A DNA stretch of 64,000 nt from Pisaster brevispinus (Eukaryota; Echinodermata; Asteroidea; Forcipulatida; Asteriidae), in the NCBI GenBank assembly GCA_023634235.1, contig JAMKCF010000009.1:9424001-9488000 (forward strand), given 5' to 3'. The position numbers were made by a program, and so were the translations under genes. Positions 13,801-23,416 of the stretch are shown here, in pieces. Numbering within the stretch: the first letter of the stretch is position 1; each line of letters opens with the position of its first letter. Below the pieces are notes generated by a model that saw only the letters and a program-made list of their open reading frames with translations, made no database searches and was not told where the DNA came from.

Positions 13801-16568
13801 GGGTAGTTGATTGATCAACTTTGTAATGCAGCCCAGATATCCCGTTGGTGGGGTGCTCAAACATACTCAAACTCAACTTCTTATTTAGTACTTCATACAT
13901 TTTATGGAAGTTATTACCTGTCAATGAGACCTGAAGGATACCTTAATCACTAGTTTAATTTCTATTTTGTTTTGGTTAGTAACAAAGCGATTTCCACTCT
14001 GTCTCCTAGATTTCATTCTTTGCAAGTGGAAGGAATGGGAAATATTGGAAGAACCCATCAGAGTTTCTCCCAGATCGATTCCTTCATGGCAACGAAAGGT
14101 AAAGTCCCTGTAGCTTTCACTAGAAAAACCCGCATCAGAATCAAGTTACTTAGTAATACCAATAATAGCATTAATATTGATAACGCGCCTTTTCCAAAGG
14201 TTATAAAGCACAACGAGACTCCACTCTGATAGTCAGACAACAAAAACGGGAACGTACATATGCATGAACTAAGCAAACAAGTTGGTCTTAAGAGAGGATT
14301 TGAACATGTGTATTGAGGTGGAGCATCGCACTGATACAGAGAGAGCCTAATCTCCTGCTTTCTTTGCAGTGTGGGGAATACGTAGGTTGCCCTTGGAGCG
14401 TAAGTTTCTTCGTGTCGGTGTTGTTAGATCCAGTGAGCTTGAAATGTATTCTCTGGAGTCAATGTTAACGGGGAGTCAATGAAGCTGCTTGAGCAGTGGA
14501 GATGAGTGGATGTGTCCAGGATCACTTGCGATCACCATTCTCCGCTTACTTTGCAAGCGCCAAATTTCTGCCCTAGCTGTGTAAGCAAATAATTCCTTGT
14601 AATGTGGAGTACGCGTGCGCTCGAGAAAAAATTCCCTGCTAAACTGTGAAATACGCTTGATGTAAACACGGATTTCCCTGCTTCCGTACGCGTTAATTCT
14701 TTGCTTTCAGTTAGCAGACCCTTGAAATTGGGCCCTGCTTGCTTAAGAGTTCGTTTAGCAGAGAGTTACAGTAGTCGATTCTTGATAGCATAAGGGCAGG
14801 GCTTTGGCTGTGGCTATGGCTACAGTGATTGGCTGTACTGACAACATTGAAGAATACAAGTTTTCAGCATTCCAGCTGTAGCCACTTGGCCTTTACTTCT
14901 CAGCAAGAATTTCGTATGGTTCTAGTGCTGCTTTGTACGAGTTATGGCTGAAAGTTTGATATAGCCAGTTATGCTGCTTATCTTTTTTTTTAGCAGAACT
15001 CTCACTGATAATTTATGTATTTACTTTGCCCAAATGATATTTATGTTATTATTAAACCTGGTTGCACAAATTCATTTAATCCGTGATTGGTAAATAGGGT
15101 TTCTAATAAATACATAAATAGAAACTTAAAAGGTGCTTGCAGAAAACAAAAGTGAAGATCAGTATGCAAGAAATAAGGGCCATCCAGCCCCATAGATTAT
15201 TTGTCCAGCCTTGGGCGGCCCCAATTTTTGATGGCAAAGGTCAAATTGAAAATTTAATTTATGTGAACGGCAACACCTGTCGAATGTTTTGTAGGCTACT
15301 GGATCAATTGACGAGGCGGTACAACTTTTCTGTAATGGTGTTTATAACTTTTGTCTCATCAGTTCATCAGGTGCCTTCACCCCATTCTCTATTGGTCCAA
15401 GAAACTGCATCGGCCAACAGTTTGCACTGGTGAGTATCTCCTGCCAATCTGTACCAATCAAAATTCAACACACATTTTTTTTTTTTACATTTTTGGAAAT
15501 ATTCCCATCAGAGAAAGGTCCATATATAACCTAAAACACGACAAAGGAGACCACTTTGCATTTGTCACTTCAGCATTTTTTCCCAATGGTTGCAATGTTT
15601 ACCAAGTTCCAGAAACCACCCACAAGTTTTTTAACATGTGAATGGACATGCAGGCTTATACTGAAAATAATTTGAGTTGAGTCACTTGTTGTTTTGGGTT
15701 TTTTTCATTTTCTTTAACCACCCTCAAGTTTCTAAAAAAAATTGATGGAAAAAGTTATCTGCATTTTCTGTCCATTTTTTATTGAAATTTGAGAGTAATA
15801 AAATTATTATTATTTGAGAAAGACTCTGCTAGGGTCAAAACGTCAGGCCACTATTTTTTTGCAATACTAATAATGCTAACCAGCTAAAAAAAAAATCAGT
15901 ACAAGCCTGTATTTCCATTCACATGTTGAAACACGTGGATAGTTTCAGGTGCTCAAAAACAATTACAACCATTGGAAAAACTGCAAATTTGACGCAAATT
16001 TGTACAAATGTGACAAAAGCTCAAAGCTGCTTTGTCTGATTTTTGGTCGATTAGACCCCAAAATTTAGATTTAGATTGGAAATGGTAATTTTCATTGATT
16101 CAAGAAAAATATAAGCTTACTATTTTTATCCCAGTCAGTATTCCTTGTGTCTTATTACTTGATATTTGAAATAAAAAAGTTACAACCCCTTTAAGGGGAT
16201 CCCCTGGCTGCCGCTTTCCAGGTTATATCAGAAACTTGAGTGTGACCCCTGGCTACATGGCAGTTAATGGTTGAATTGCACCCCTGAACAAAGATATTGA
16301 CAAAACGGGGAGACCGCCAACATAGGGCTAGATACATTAGCTTAGTTGGTAGAGCGCCGGCAAGTTAATCCGGAGGTTCAAATCATATAAATTATATAAA
16401 ATTATCTTTGAACAGATCGAGGCTCGGGTTCTCCTGGCCAAGCTTCTCCAGCATTTCAACTTTAGTCTGGTTCCTGGACAGTCCCTGGGGTACACTGTGG
16501 AGACAACAATGAAACCCAAAGCTGGGTGTCAGGTTTACCTCACCCCGGCCGCCTCAAACCAACAATAG
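1849..16568 (+). CDS. CYP46A1-like: cytochrome P450, cholesterol 24-hydroxylase (CYP46A1)-like, 13 exons
   Basis: Coding exons: 1849-1988, 4000-4077, 4186-4267, 5108-5271, 5573-5711, 6509-6625, 9668-9899, 11651-11723, 12349-12433, 13468-13578, 14010-14098, 15363-15429 and 16416-16568. All junctions are GT-AG and phases are continuous, giving 509 aa with a TAG stop (family about 500 aa). Residues 5-30 form a membrane anchor, followed by HIPGPKR. Visible motifs are C-helix WxxxR (W141, R145), I-helix AGQETT (317-322), ExxR (E374, R377), FLPDRF (426-431) and the heme loop FSIGPRNCIG with Cys452 as ligand. This is a complete microsomal P450. Resemblance to CYP46A1 runs along the whole chain, including QVLKE/VLKET and GQQFA contexts. 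Sterol 24-hydroxylation is inferred from the family; substrate may differ in invertebrates. The proline-rich C-terminus of the mammalian enzyme is absent. Confidence 0.9.
2585..2700 (+). repeat. tRNA-like interspersed repeat, copy 1
   Basis: The stretch carries an ACCCC...AAGATATGGACAAAATAGGGAGAC block followed by TAAGCTCAGTTGGTGGAGC, which looks like a pol III A box. A related copy lies at 16258-16395. It is degenerate, lacks a clear B box, and lies in intron 1 of the P450 gene. Confidence 0.45.
3045..3135 (+). repeat. dispersed repeat with a CGAAATTTACACTGGAC core
   Basis: The phrase 'cgaaatttacactggactacaggtcc' style core recurs in reverse orientation near 12740-12825 and, more decayed, near 53745-53800. 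It is a short old interspersed repeat in P450 intron 1 of unknown class. Confidence 0.35.
4311..4620 (-). mobile_element. 3' end of an L2/CR1-type LINE (minus strand)
   Basis: On the minus strand the translation includes the fragments TAAPHLWNTLP and LSTFKSQLKTHL, a hallmark of the extreme C-terminus of CR1/L2/Jockey-type reverse transcriptases. It is followed by a 3' UTR ending in an (ATT)n microsatellite at 4311-4333. The piece is 5'-truncated and inactive. It lies in intron 3 of the P450 gene, in antisense orientation. Confidence 0.6.
4621..5010 (-). repeat. second LINE/SINE-type repeat with a GCGCTATATAA tail
   Basis: On the minus strand this block ends in GGCGCTATATAAATCCCGC and an ATT-rich run, the tail seen on L2/CR1 elements and on the SINE at 39905. 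The rest is not recognised as coding. It abuts the LINE fragment at 4311-4620 and lies in P450 intron 3. Confidence 0.4.
6066..6234. mobile_element. short MITE with TAGACCCC inverted termini
   Basis: The left end TAGACCCCTTACACAACG is matched by an inverted right end (CGTTGTGCAGGGGGTCTA). The inner part also pairs partly. The element is about 170 bp and non-coding, and it is flanked by TA dinucleotides as expected for Tc1/mariner-type insertion. It lies in P450 intron 5. Confidence 0.6.
6664..6960 (+). mobile_element. tRNA-Leu-like SINE, copy 1
   Basis: The head shows an A box (GCCGAGCGGTCAAGAGC) and a B box (GGGTTCGTGTCCC) in tRNA-Leu-like order. The body has the blocks GTGCATGTAAAAGGACCCAG and GGGGTTGACCCCGGTGTTTC. 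The same order occurs at 10175-10415 (reverse), 17255-17735 and 39905-40325. It is a degenerate copy in P450 intron 6. Confidence 0.7.
7867..8004. mobile_element. hairpin nested in the foldback element
   Basis: Two arms of roughly 60 bases face each other: GGAATAAAAGAG... on the left and ...CTCTTTTATTTCC on the right. Both carry TTCTTAAACGGCCGTTTAAAA-like cores and a CAGGGTCNTGG block. It may be a separate small MITE inserted into the larger element, or the element's own centre. Confidence 0.6.
8249..8271 (+). repeat. poly-G run of 23 bases
   Basis: An uninterrupted run of 23 G lies inside the right arm of the foldback element. The matching left arm (around 7200) has only a short C run, so it expanded after the arms formed. 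Confidence 0.9.
8640..9265 (+). pseudogene. degenerate LINE ORF1p fragment
   Basis: One reading frame, broken by stops near 8769 and 8931, gives SRRNNLKLIGLPK, then DGKP..., LKCYQDRVWVLQ and EAFYCTDDLTKIDLNKKR, and ends at 9264. This is the order seen in the RRM and C-terminal part of ORF1 proteins of non-LTR retrotransposons (SRRNNLR-type and EDLT-type motifs). No reverse transcriptase follows. It is a dead piece in P450 intron 6, directly downstream of the foldback element. Confidence 0.6.
10175..10415 (-). mobile_element. tRNA-Leu-like SINE, copy 2 (reverse)
   Basis: The reverse complement shows GGCCGAGTGGTTAAGAGC (A box), GGGTTAGAGTCCC (B box) and the body blocks GAACCCAG and GGGGTTAACCCCGGTGTTTC. 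It lies in P450 intron 7, antisense to the gene. Confidence 0.7.
10677..10835 (+). repeat. decayed relative of the transporter-intron element, with a poly-G run
   Basis: The block 'gagaaacactgcagctgttgat' style sequence and the following GGATTCCATTAGAAGTAAT resemble the repeat in intron 1 of both transporter copies (about 31955-32035 and 39665-39745). A 16-G run sits at 10818-10833. Confidence 0.4.
11890..12312 (-). mobile_element. second tRNA-derived SINE family, interrupted by a MITE
   Basis: On the minus strand 12312-12193 reads GCGTGGCTCAGTGGTATC (A box), GGCTCGAATCCC (B box) and GTGGATTGGGTTTACAGTCC, then breaks. The SINE seems to continue at 11946-11890 with TGATTACGTGGGTTTTTCC. The MITE at 11947-12192 has therefore landed inside it. 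A related copy lies at 47700-47890. It is in P450 intron 8. Confidence 0.55.
11947..12192. mobile_element. MITE with (C)CAATTTCATGGCT...CTTAC termini, copy 1
   Basis: The ends GGCCTAATTTCATGGCTCTG and (inverted) GACCAATTTCATGGCTCCG match, followed by CTTAC on both sides. It is about 245 bp and non-coding. Relatives lie at 14525-14740 (left end missing) and 35990-36105 (short internally deleted form). Confidence 0.65.
12740..12825 (-). repeat. dispersed ACACTGGAC-core repeat, copy 2
   Basis: The reverse complement, GGGCTTGAAATTTACACTGG followed by ACCGCAGGCCCGAGGCCAGT, matches the core at 3045-3135. It is an old interspersed repeat in P450 intron 9. Confidence 0.4.
14525..14740. mobile_element. 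MITE related to 11947-12192, left end truncated
   Basis: The internal blocks GCGATCACCATTCTCCGCTTAC, GTAATGTGGAGTACGCGTGCG and the right terminus ending CTTGAAATTGGGCCC follow the same order as the element in intron 8. The left inverted terminus is missing. It lies in P450 intron 11. Confidence 0.55.
16258..16395 (+). repeat. tRNA-like interspersed repeat, copy 2, beside the last P450 exon
   Basis: The block AACAAAGATATTGACAAAAC GGGGAGACC is followed by TTAGCTTAGTTGGTAGAGCG (A-box-like) and GGAGGTTCAAATC (B-box-like), as in a tRNA-derived SINE. It ends about 20-30 bases before the acceptor of exon 13 (exon begins 16416). The branch point and the short pyrimidine tract must therefore lie at or inside its edge. 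Confidence 0.5.
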
Positions 16569-17254
16569 ATCCTACTTTTCTTGGCAGGTGAATTATAGAG
16601 CAGGAAAAAAGGTAAACGGAAAATATATTTGGCACAAAGTTTAGAGATGCTGATTTTAGCAGGACTCAAGTATTTTTCTCATAAAACTTTCTATTTTGCT
16701 GGTACAGATGTCATGTGTACTGTTTGGCACCCTGTCTGTTTTTACTACAATATTTGGAGCTTAACAAATGGTGTACATGTATATGTAGATTTCGCCAGAT
16801 TTTGAAGCTTTTTTTAAAGTCGCCAGTAGAGTTTTTGTAGCTCTACTTGCTAGCTTTTGCTCTTAATTCTTTCTATTCTTGTTTGACACTAAGTTTTACA
16901 AGCATACCGGAACTAGGGTATAATTTTAGGGGGGGGGGGCAAAAGGGGGTACATCATGTTTTAAGGGGGTGGGACTTCTGCCCCCAAAAAGCATAGTTTG
17001 TGTTTGTATTTCTCTTAAACAAGCCCCTTTTCAGTGCTGTTGTAATGTCATTTACTTAAAAAAAGAAGAAGATAATCTGATGTGAGTATAAAAACAAATA
17101 CAGATTTCAAATGCCCCCCCCCCAAATCAGTTATTCCTCTGGTTACAAGGCAAGTCTTATACTTTCTATTTTTGCATATAAATCAATTTTATCAGTTGCG
17201 CATCGTACTTATTTTGTTCTACTACTTAATATTCATACTCTTAGCTCTTAAGCA
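16569..17254. other. 3' flank of the P450 gene
   Basis: AT-rich DNA without coding signal, with an 11-G run at 16929-16939. No strong AATAAA follows the stop at close range; possible signals lie near 17768 and 17975. The 3' UTR end is therefore not placed. Confidence 0.3.
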
Positions 17255-17735
17255 AGACACTTGACCATTATAGCTTCATCCTTCAGATGGGACGGAAAGC
17301 CAGAGGTCCTGTGTGGTGTGTGTAATGCATGTAAAAGGACCCAGTTACACTTCTCGTTAAGAGTGTTTCTGGCAGTGGCTGCTGAATGCGCGATGGGCCT
17401 CAGCATCTTGTAAAGGCATTACGTAAATGCCTTACAAGAGTGTTTCTGGCAGTGGCTGCTGAATGCGCGATGGGCCTCAGCATCTTGTAAAGGCATTACG
17501 TAAATGCCTTACAAGAGTGTTTCTGGCAGTGGCTGCTGAATGCGCGATGGGCCTCAGCACCTTGTAAGGCATTACGTAAATGCCTTACAAGAGTGTTTCT
17601 GGCAGTGGCTGCTGAATGCGCGATGGGCCTCAGCACCTTGTAAGGCATTACGTAAATGCCTTACAAGAGTGTTTCTGGCAGTGGCTGCTGAATGCGCGAT
17701 GGGCCTCAGCATCTTGTAAAGGCATAACGTAAATG
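17255..17735 (+). mobile_element. headless tRNA-Leu-like SINE with an internal 77-bp tandem array
   Basis: The SINE body (TTCAGATGGGACGGAAAGCC, AATGCATGTAAAAGGACCCAG) runs into five tandem units starting at 17361, 17438, 17515, 17591 and 17667, with periods of 77, 77, 76 and 76. Each unit begins GAGTGTTTCTGGCAGTGGCT and ends in TAAATGCCTTACAA. The one-base length change tracks a CATCTTGTAAAGG versus CACCTTGTAAGG variant. The tRNA-like head is missing. Confidence 0.75.
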
Positions 17736-20700
17736 GGTCTCATAATTCAAAATTTTTAAAAACATGTCTTTAAAAAATAAAAGTAAGCTTTTTGAGATGC
17801 CCGTAGATAAATTGTTTTTTTATTTTGTATTTATGGGTTATAAGATAGGATTTTGATTTATTTTTTATTATTATTATTTTGTTTTATCTCGTCAGTGTAT
17901 TTGTTTACATGTGTGTATTTGAAAATGCATATAAATAGTAGAATTCATGCACAATTTTTACTATGTATAATCTATATTAATAAAATAAAGATGATTTATT
18001 TTTCCAAATTGCATTTTTACAATATTTCCATTTATATAAGTATCTGTATATGAAGAGTTTTATTACAGGAATATCCACGATCAGGGTTCAACATTATTGA
18101 ATTAATCAAGGAAACTAAATTTTGAGTAAACTAAAAATAGAAGAGAGGTTGCTTTGCATTCCAGTGATTAATCGTTCTGATTTAGTGGACACCTTGCATT
18201 GGCCGCCATCGCTGAGGTCAAATGATAAAACTATCATGCGTGTTTTCACCGCGCACCACTCTCAGGTCTTCATTGACCTCAGTGAGGGCGCTGTTTGGGC
18301 TTGTGACAGTGTAACAAACATTGGATCTATACCGGTAACTTGATACATTTGTATGTATTTCTCTAAATTGGGTATAGAGCTTGTGGTAGCGCTTAGCATA
18401 ATACATTCGGTTTTATTGAATGACATTTTGATCAGCACAATGTGAAACATTTTTCATGGCACATTTTAGATTAGTATCCACAACCGTATCCACAACAATA
18501 CCTCCAAATAGCCAAACATTTTGCGTGAGATAGCCAACAAAATAGTAGAATAGTTTTAAGTTATGATAGTAGTTTTGCACACAGGGTGTTTGATTTGTGT
18601 TTTAGTTTTCTCCTTTTTCATTAATATTTTTATAATACGTTTTGTTATTATAGGCTGTGTATGTCAATGAGATAACATCCAGGTAACATAATGTTTTACT
18701 TGACATGTACACTGTACTTAACTATATATTTGATATAAATTGCTGGTTATGTAGTGTTTGTAGTTTCTTACTTAAACATAGCCTTATACTACACATTCTT
18801 ATCACGTGAATTGCTACTGTCTACCACATAATTAAATTTATGCACAAAGTCACATAAAGAATATATATGTCACTTGTGTTTTTCATATTTACCTAGCAAA
18901 ATTGTACTAACGTGGAGTGTTTTAGAACAATTAAAAGGTCTTTTCATAATATTCAAACTATGTTGTTTAATTTATTTAATAGCTTCTAATTTATTGTTAA
19001 ATATTGGCCAAGAGAAAGATTGCGTAAAAAGAATGTGTGTTGAATGAAGAAGTAGTCTGACAAAAGTGGTGGTTCTAAAAACAAAAACAATGTCGTTGAC
19101 ATTTCTGTATAGATGGTGCTGTATATAATGTATTCAGTGGTGGCCATAATCATAAACCTTTACGAATTGAAATCTTCCTAAAGGGACAGGTTAAACAGCA
19201 AATGAAGAAGTACATTTCTAATGAATAACAGTAATGCGAGACATTTATATGGCGCATAATGCAGGAGCCTCTATGCGCAACACATAACATAAAACAATGA
19301 ATAAATCATAAAAGCAACTGTTACAAATAGAAAGATTCAAACAAATGGGTCTTTAAAAGTCCCTTGAAAATCTGAAGAGAGTCAGCTTGGCGGATATGAA
19401 TAGGTAAGTCGTTCCATAACAAAGGTGCAATGAAGTGGAAGGCTCTTTGACCATAGAATTTCAATTGACTTTATTATCCCCAGCGAGAAATTAATACACA
19501 AACAAATTACAATAATGTTATCATTTACCATTTCAGTACATCGATACCCAAAAAAGTAGTTACAAGTTATTTAAAAGCTGAAAGTCCAAAAACAAATTGC
19601 TTGTGCAGACAGAACATTCAAAATTGCTTTTGAGTATAAATACAGCCCATGTTGGTCTTTGTAAGGGTCAGAGAAATATACGCGACGGGATGGAAAAATA
19701 AAAATGAGGAACATTCGGCGGCGTATTTTCTTAGGGAGTTTTTGTTTGTTGGGGTGTTGGGGTGTTGGGGGTGTTTGTTTGTTAGTTTATTTTTTAAATA
19801 TTCACATGTAAGTTGTGCTCAATTGTTGGTAATTTTTTAAAGGTCTAGCATAAAGATGTTGCCATGACAACAAAAACAAAAAGTGACGGGACGGAATGAA
19901 GCAATGATAAAACTTGTGTACTTTGCGTACAATACTGATTGGCATCAAATTTATTGAGAGGTTAACAACAATTTGTATGCCAATACAAAGAACAGCTATT
20001 GCCCTTGTTACTGTCACAGTTTTATCCTTTTTGCAGATTAAAAAAAAACCACTTAATTACTAAACAAATGGTTACGTATCGTGACGGAAAAGTGACGGGA
20101 CAGAAATTTGTCAAAATGTGTGATTGTCTGATTTAAATCTTTAAAAGGTTTTTTTCTCTAAAAGAACTTCCCATCAATATTCAAAAAAGTGTCATACGCA
20201 GAGGAGATTTATCCAACCAGTGTATTTGATTGTTTACAGTTTGGGTTGACAGGTTTTGGATCTGACCTGTAACACCTTAGTCCACCCCCCCCCCAAAAAA
20301 AAAAAAATAATAATAATAATAAATAAATAAATAAATAAATACATACATACATACTCAAATCAATTTATTGCTATCTATGTGAGGACTTTCCTTTGTCCCT
20401 CTAACTTAACACTCTCCATAGACTTAGCGCATGAAAAAATGTGAGGACACAAAAATACAAAGGATTCCAATGTGAGGACAGCATTGTCCCTTTTGTATTC
20501 CTTTGTTCTACTGTCCCCACTCTGATGGTATTATCATTACATACACACATACATAAATAAATACATACATAAATAAATAAATAAATAAATAAATAAATGT
20601 TGCGAAAAAAATTTAATAAGCGAGATAGAAATCAATGTTCAAAATGTAGGTGCAGTCAGCACTTGAAATTGGGTACGGCTTTTGTTCAGCTAATCCAATT

Positions 20701-22439
20701 GACTCACACATAAGTGCAACAAATTCTGATCAGTTCTATTTCATCACAAACCACTCATTCAGAAACTTAGAACAACTCGAGAAATTGTTTGACAAATTTG
20801 TTTAAGTTTATTGTATATTAATTCAATAGCTCAGAACAGCTTTTTATATCTGCTTGAAGTATGATTTGTTTAGTTAGGCACAATGAAATAGCAATCACAA
20901 CACTAATTTATCGAATGAATATTATGTTACATCATAATCCCACATTCTGGGGATTGCCTGCGTTTCGGGGAAATCCTGAGGGCGTCTGTCGTCGTCGCCC
21001 CCCCCCCCTCTGCCGAAGACGTCAATGTAACAATAACAGATGAAGGAAACAACAACTTTGAAACCAGACGACACAAACTCGTTCCTAAAGATGGCCAGGA
21101 TGACTTAGAGTTGAACCTAATCCACTGTGACTAGAAAGCCCCCAAAAAGCAATATTTATATAGCAATTTGAATCTTTAACAAATATGGAAATAAATACTT
21201 TGATCATCAAAATTAATGATAGGCCTTTGTCTTTGTTTCTAAACCAATGTACATGCATCACAGCCCACAACGAAGCAATATCACCGCCCATCCACAGTAT
21301 TTCAACAAAAATGTACCTATGAACCCCGACAAAATCTCATGCGCACCTCAGGTGTGTTTCAAGTAGGGGCTCTACGGGGTGTTTGTTTGTTTGTTTGTTG
21401 TTTGGCATTCCCTGTTGCATTAGAAGAGGTTGTTGTTGGCTGTTGCAGTTAGAAGAAGGTATTGCTATACAAGGGCCGCCCTATAACTTCAACTCATGAT
21501 GCCGCGTTGATCCAGCTGTAGCCATTAGCCGTAATCGCCCCATCCAGGGTCCCACCCCAAAACACAAAAGCCTTGTACTATTGATATGCAGATTCGGTCT
21601 TGGAAACCAACCAGCAACCTGACTCTGTGTATAGAAAACGGAAATGTGTGCACAAATCATTGACGGGTGTCCAACATGGAACAACTTCCCTACGAGGATT
21701 TCCACATCTGACTGCCACTTTCTAAGGGATTGGTTTTTACTTTAGCTGAGTTTTGATGGATATTGGTTGATATATAGTTTTCTTTTACAAATACACTTGT
21801 TAAGGAATTGGTATCTGAAAAGCTTATTACTGACAGTTTTAAAAGAAAAATCCAAGTGAACATTACGTCGCATGGCCGGAACTCTTCCTCTTGCCCTAGG
21901 CTAGACGAACAAATGGCGTTTAGAGCAAACAGTCGCAATGTAATGACCACCGTACCGTAGTTCAAAGTGTCAGTCCATACATTCTTTCAATTTTTTTCTG
22001 GATATTTTGGGATGCAAAGGAGAGAGTGGTAGTCAGAAAACGGTGAACTGGGACACACGTGACAGTATACAAGTGACAGAGAATTTGTCGTCATTAGTTT
22101 CAGTATGGAGCTCCATGGTTTCAGCAAGACTTCGCTTCAGTTGACAGCAGAATGAGGACACAACTCCATTCTCACATCATTGTATCCTTTTGAAAAATTT
22201 GTTTCGACATATATAACTAAGTAAGGCTTGCGGTAACACCATGTGGAAATCTCTTTTGAGTAGCGACATATATACTTATTCCTGAAGGTTTTTTGGCAGA
22301 TGTATAATACATGTCCTGAAACAATTAAGTTTTGTTTTAAAAACAACCCCTATACTATTTAATTATTATTGTTTGAATGGATATTATTACTGTTACCCAC
22401 CGCTAATATATATGATTCAAACTGCCTTTAAAAAAGCTA
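17736..22439. other. intergenic DNA with old repeats and microsatellites
   Basis: No supported gene. A LINE/SINE-like block (19225-19440) carries CATTTATATGGCGCATAAT and CGTTCCATAACAAAGGTGCAA. Mixed AAT/AAAT/ACAT microsatellites lie at 20290-20352 and 20540-20600. Between them, 20380-20520 has AACAAAGGAATACAAAAGGG-like sequence on the minus strand, related to the repeats at 59705, 61138 and 53826. Short open frames here have no start context, splice signals or recognisable family. Confidence 0.4.
20290..20352 (+). repeat. compound AAT/AAAT/ACAT microsatellite
   Basis: Poly-A followed by ATA triplets, AAAT tetramers and ACAT tetramers. A sister array of ACAT and AAAT tetramers lies at 20540-20600. 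Confidence 0.85.
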
Positions 22440-22620
22440 CCTAGCAAGCTCAGTATGGCCTAAACAGTAAGAAATCTACCCTAGAACGGCAAAGGTTGTG
22501 GGTTCGATTCCCACCAAAGTGATATACCTGTAGATTTAGTCACAGATGACTGTGGATAGAACAGTGCAATAACACACATCTATGAATGGGTAAAACACAA
22601 GTGTCAATCATTATGTTGTT
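22440..22620 (+). mobile_element. third tRNA-derived SINE family, fragment
   Basis: A B-box-like GGGTTCGATTCCC lies in the context GGTTGTGGGTTCGATTCCCACC, followed by TAGTCACAGATGACTGTGG. The A box is decayed. This is probably an old tRNA-derived SINE; it does not fold as an intact tRNA. Confidence 0.45.
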
Positions 22621-22770
22621 TGTTTAAGGGGAGGTGTTTTTATGATGCTCCATGCCAAAACCAGGCACTTCCTGCAAATTGTAAAAACTTACTCGTCAAT
22701 CAGATGAGAAAAAGAGTGTTTGAATAACACCTTTAGGGCTGATAGTCAAAATAGTATTTCTCAACATATG

Positions 22771-23106
22771 TTTAACTATACAGGATTGATAGAGCTGAAA
22801 AAATAGTCACAGACAGTGGGCATGTTTGGCGTGATCAACCATAATTATGAACTAACACAATTTTGAAAATTTGGGCTTAATCTGTTGTGTGATGCACACT
22901 TTTTAGTTTGTAAACACACTGTCCTTAACTTTGGTTGTAATAACCAAAATCAGTTGTTGCTTTTTTTTCACATACAGTATTCTTGAATATGACTTCATTT
23001 CAGGGGGAAACATTCTACAGAAATAAATGGTTCTAGTATGAACATCATAATCTGTAAACTTTCAGACTTAAATTAATCAATGAGATTGTTCATCCTGACC
23101 AATAAT
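22771..23106 (+). mobile_element. MITE of the TATTATACAGGATTGGTAGA family, copy A
   Basis: Starts CTATACAGGATTGATAGAGC and shares the internal blocks CTTTGGTTGTAATAACCAA and TATGACTTCATTTCAGGGGG with the copies at 45885-46257 and 56360-56714. The right terminus is decayed. Confidence 0.55.
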
Positions 23107-23416
23107 GCGTGGATTTCGACAAAACTGGTTTCCATATTTTGAAGCTCCTGGTAAATGGAGTTTATTGATCAAGGGTGGCCTTCAAAGATTTTTTTTTCTC
23201 TCCAAAGAAAAAACAACAATAACAACACCCCCAAAACACCAGTTTTTCAAGAAAACATTTATTTGTGGATTTTGTTTTAATTTCACAATCGCAATTCTCA
23301 TTTAATGCCCTTTTGATCATTTGTAAGATATTGAGAAGGGTAAGGAGGAAGTTGGAGTGAAACTTCGTGTTTGAAAAGAGATAATTGTAGACAATCATTA
23401 TTGTAAAAGAACATTT

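Noticed and set aside
17361..17735. CRISPR-like repeat array
   Set aside because: Repeats are contiguous with no unique spacers, and the host is clearly a eukaryote.
21690..21965. 91-codon minus-strand open frame with a hydrophobic start
   Set aside because: It could mimic a signal peptide, but there is no recognisable domain, no splice partners and weak composition evidence.
22470..22530. Possible tRNA gene around the GGGTTCGATTCCC box
   Set aside because: No matching A box at the right spacing and no cloverleaf; it is better explained as a decayed SINE.
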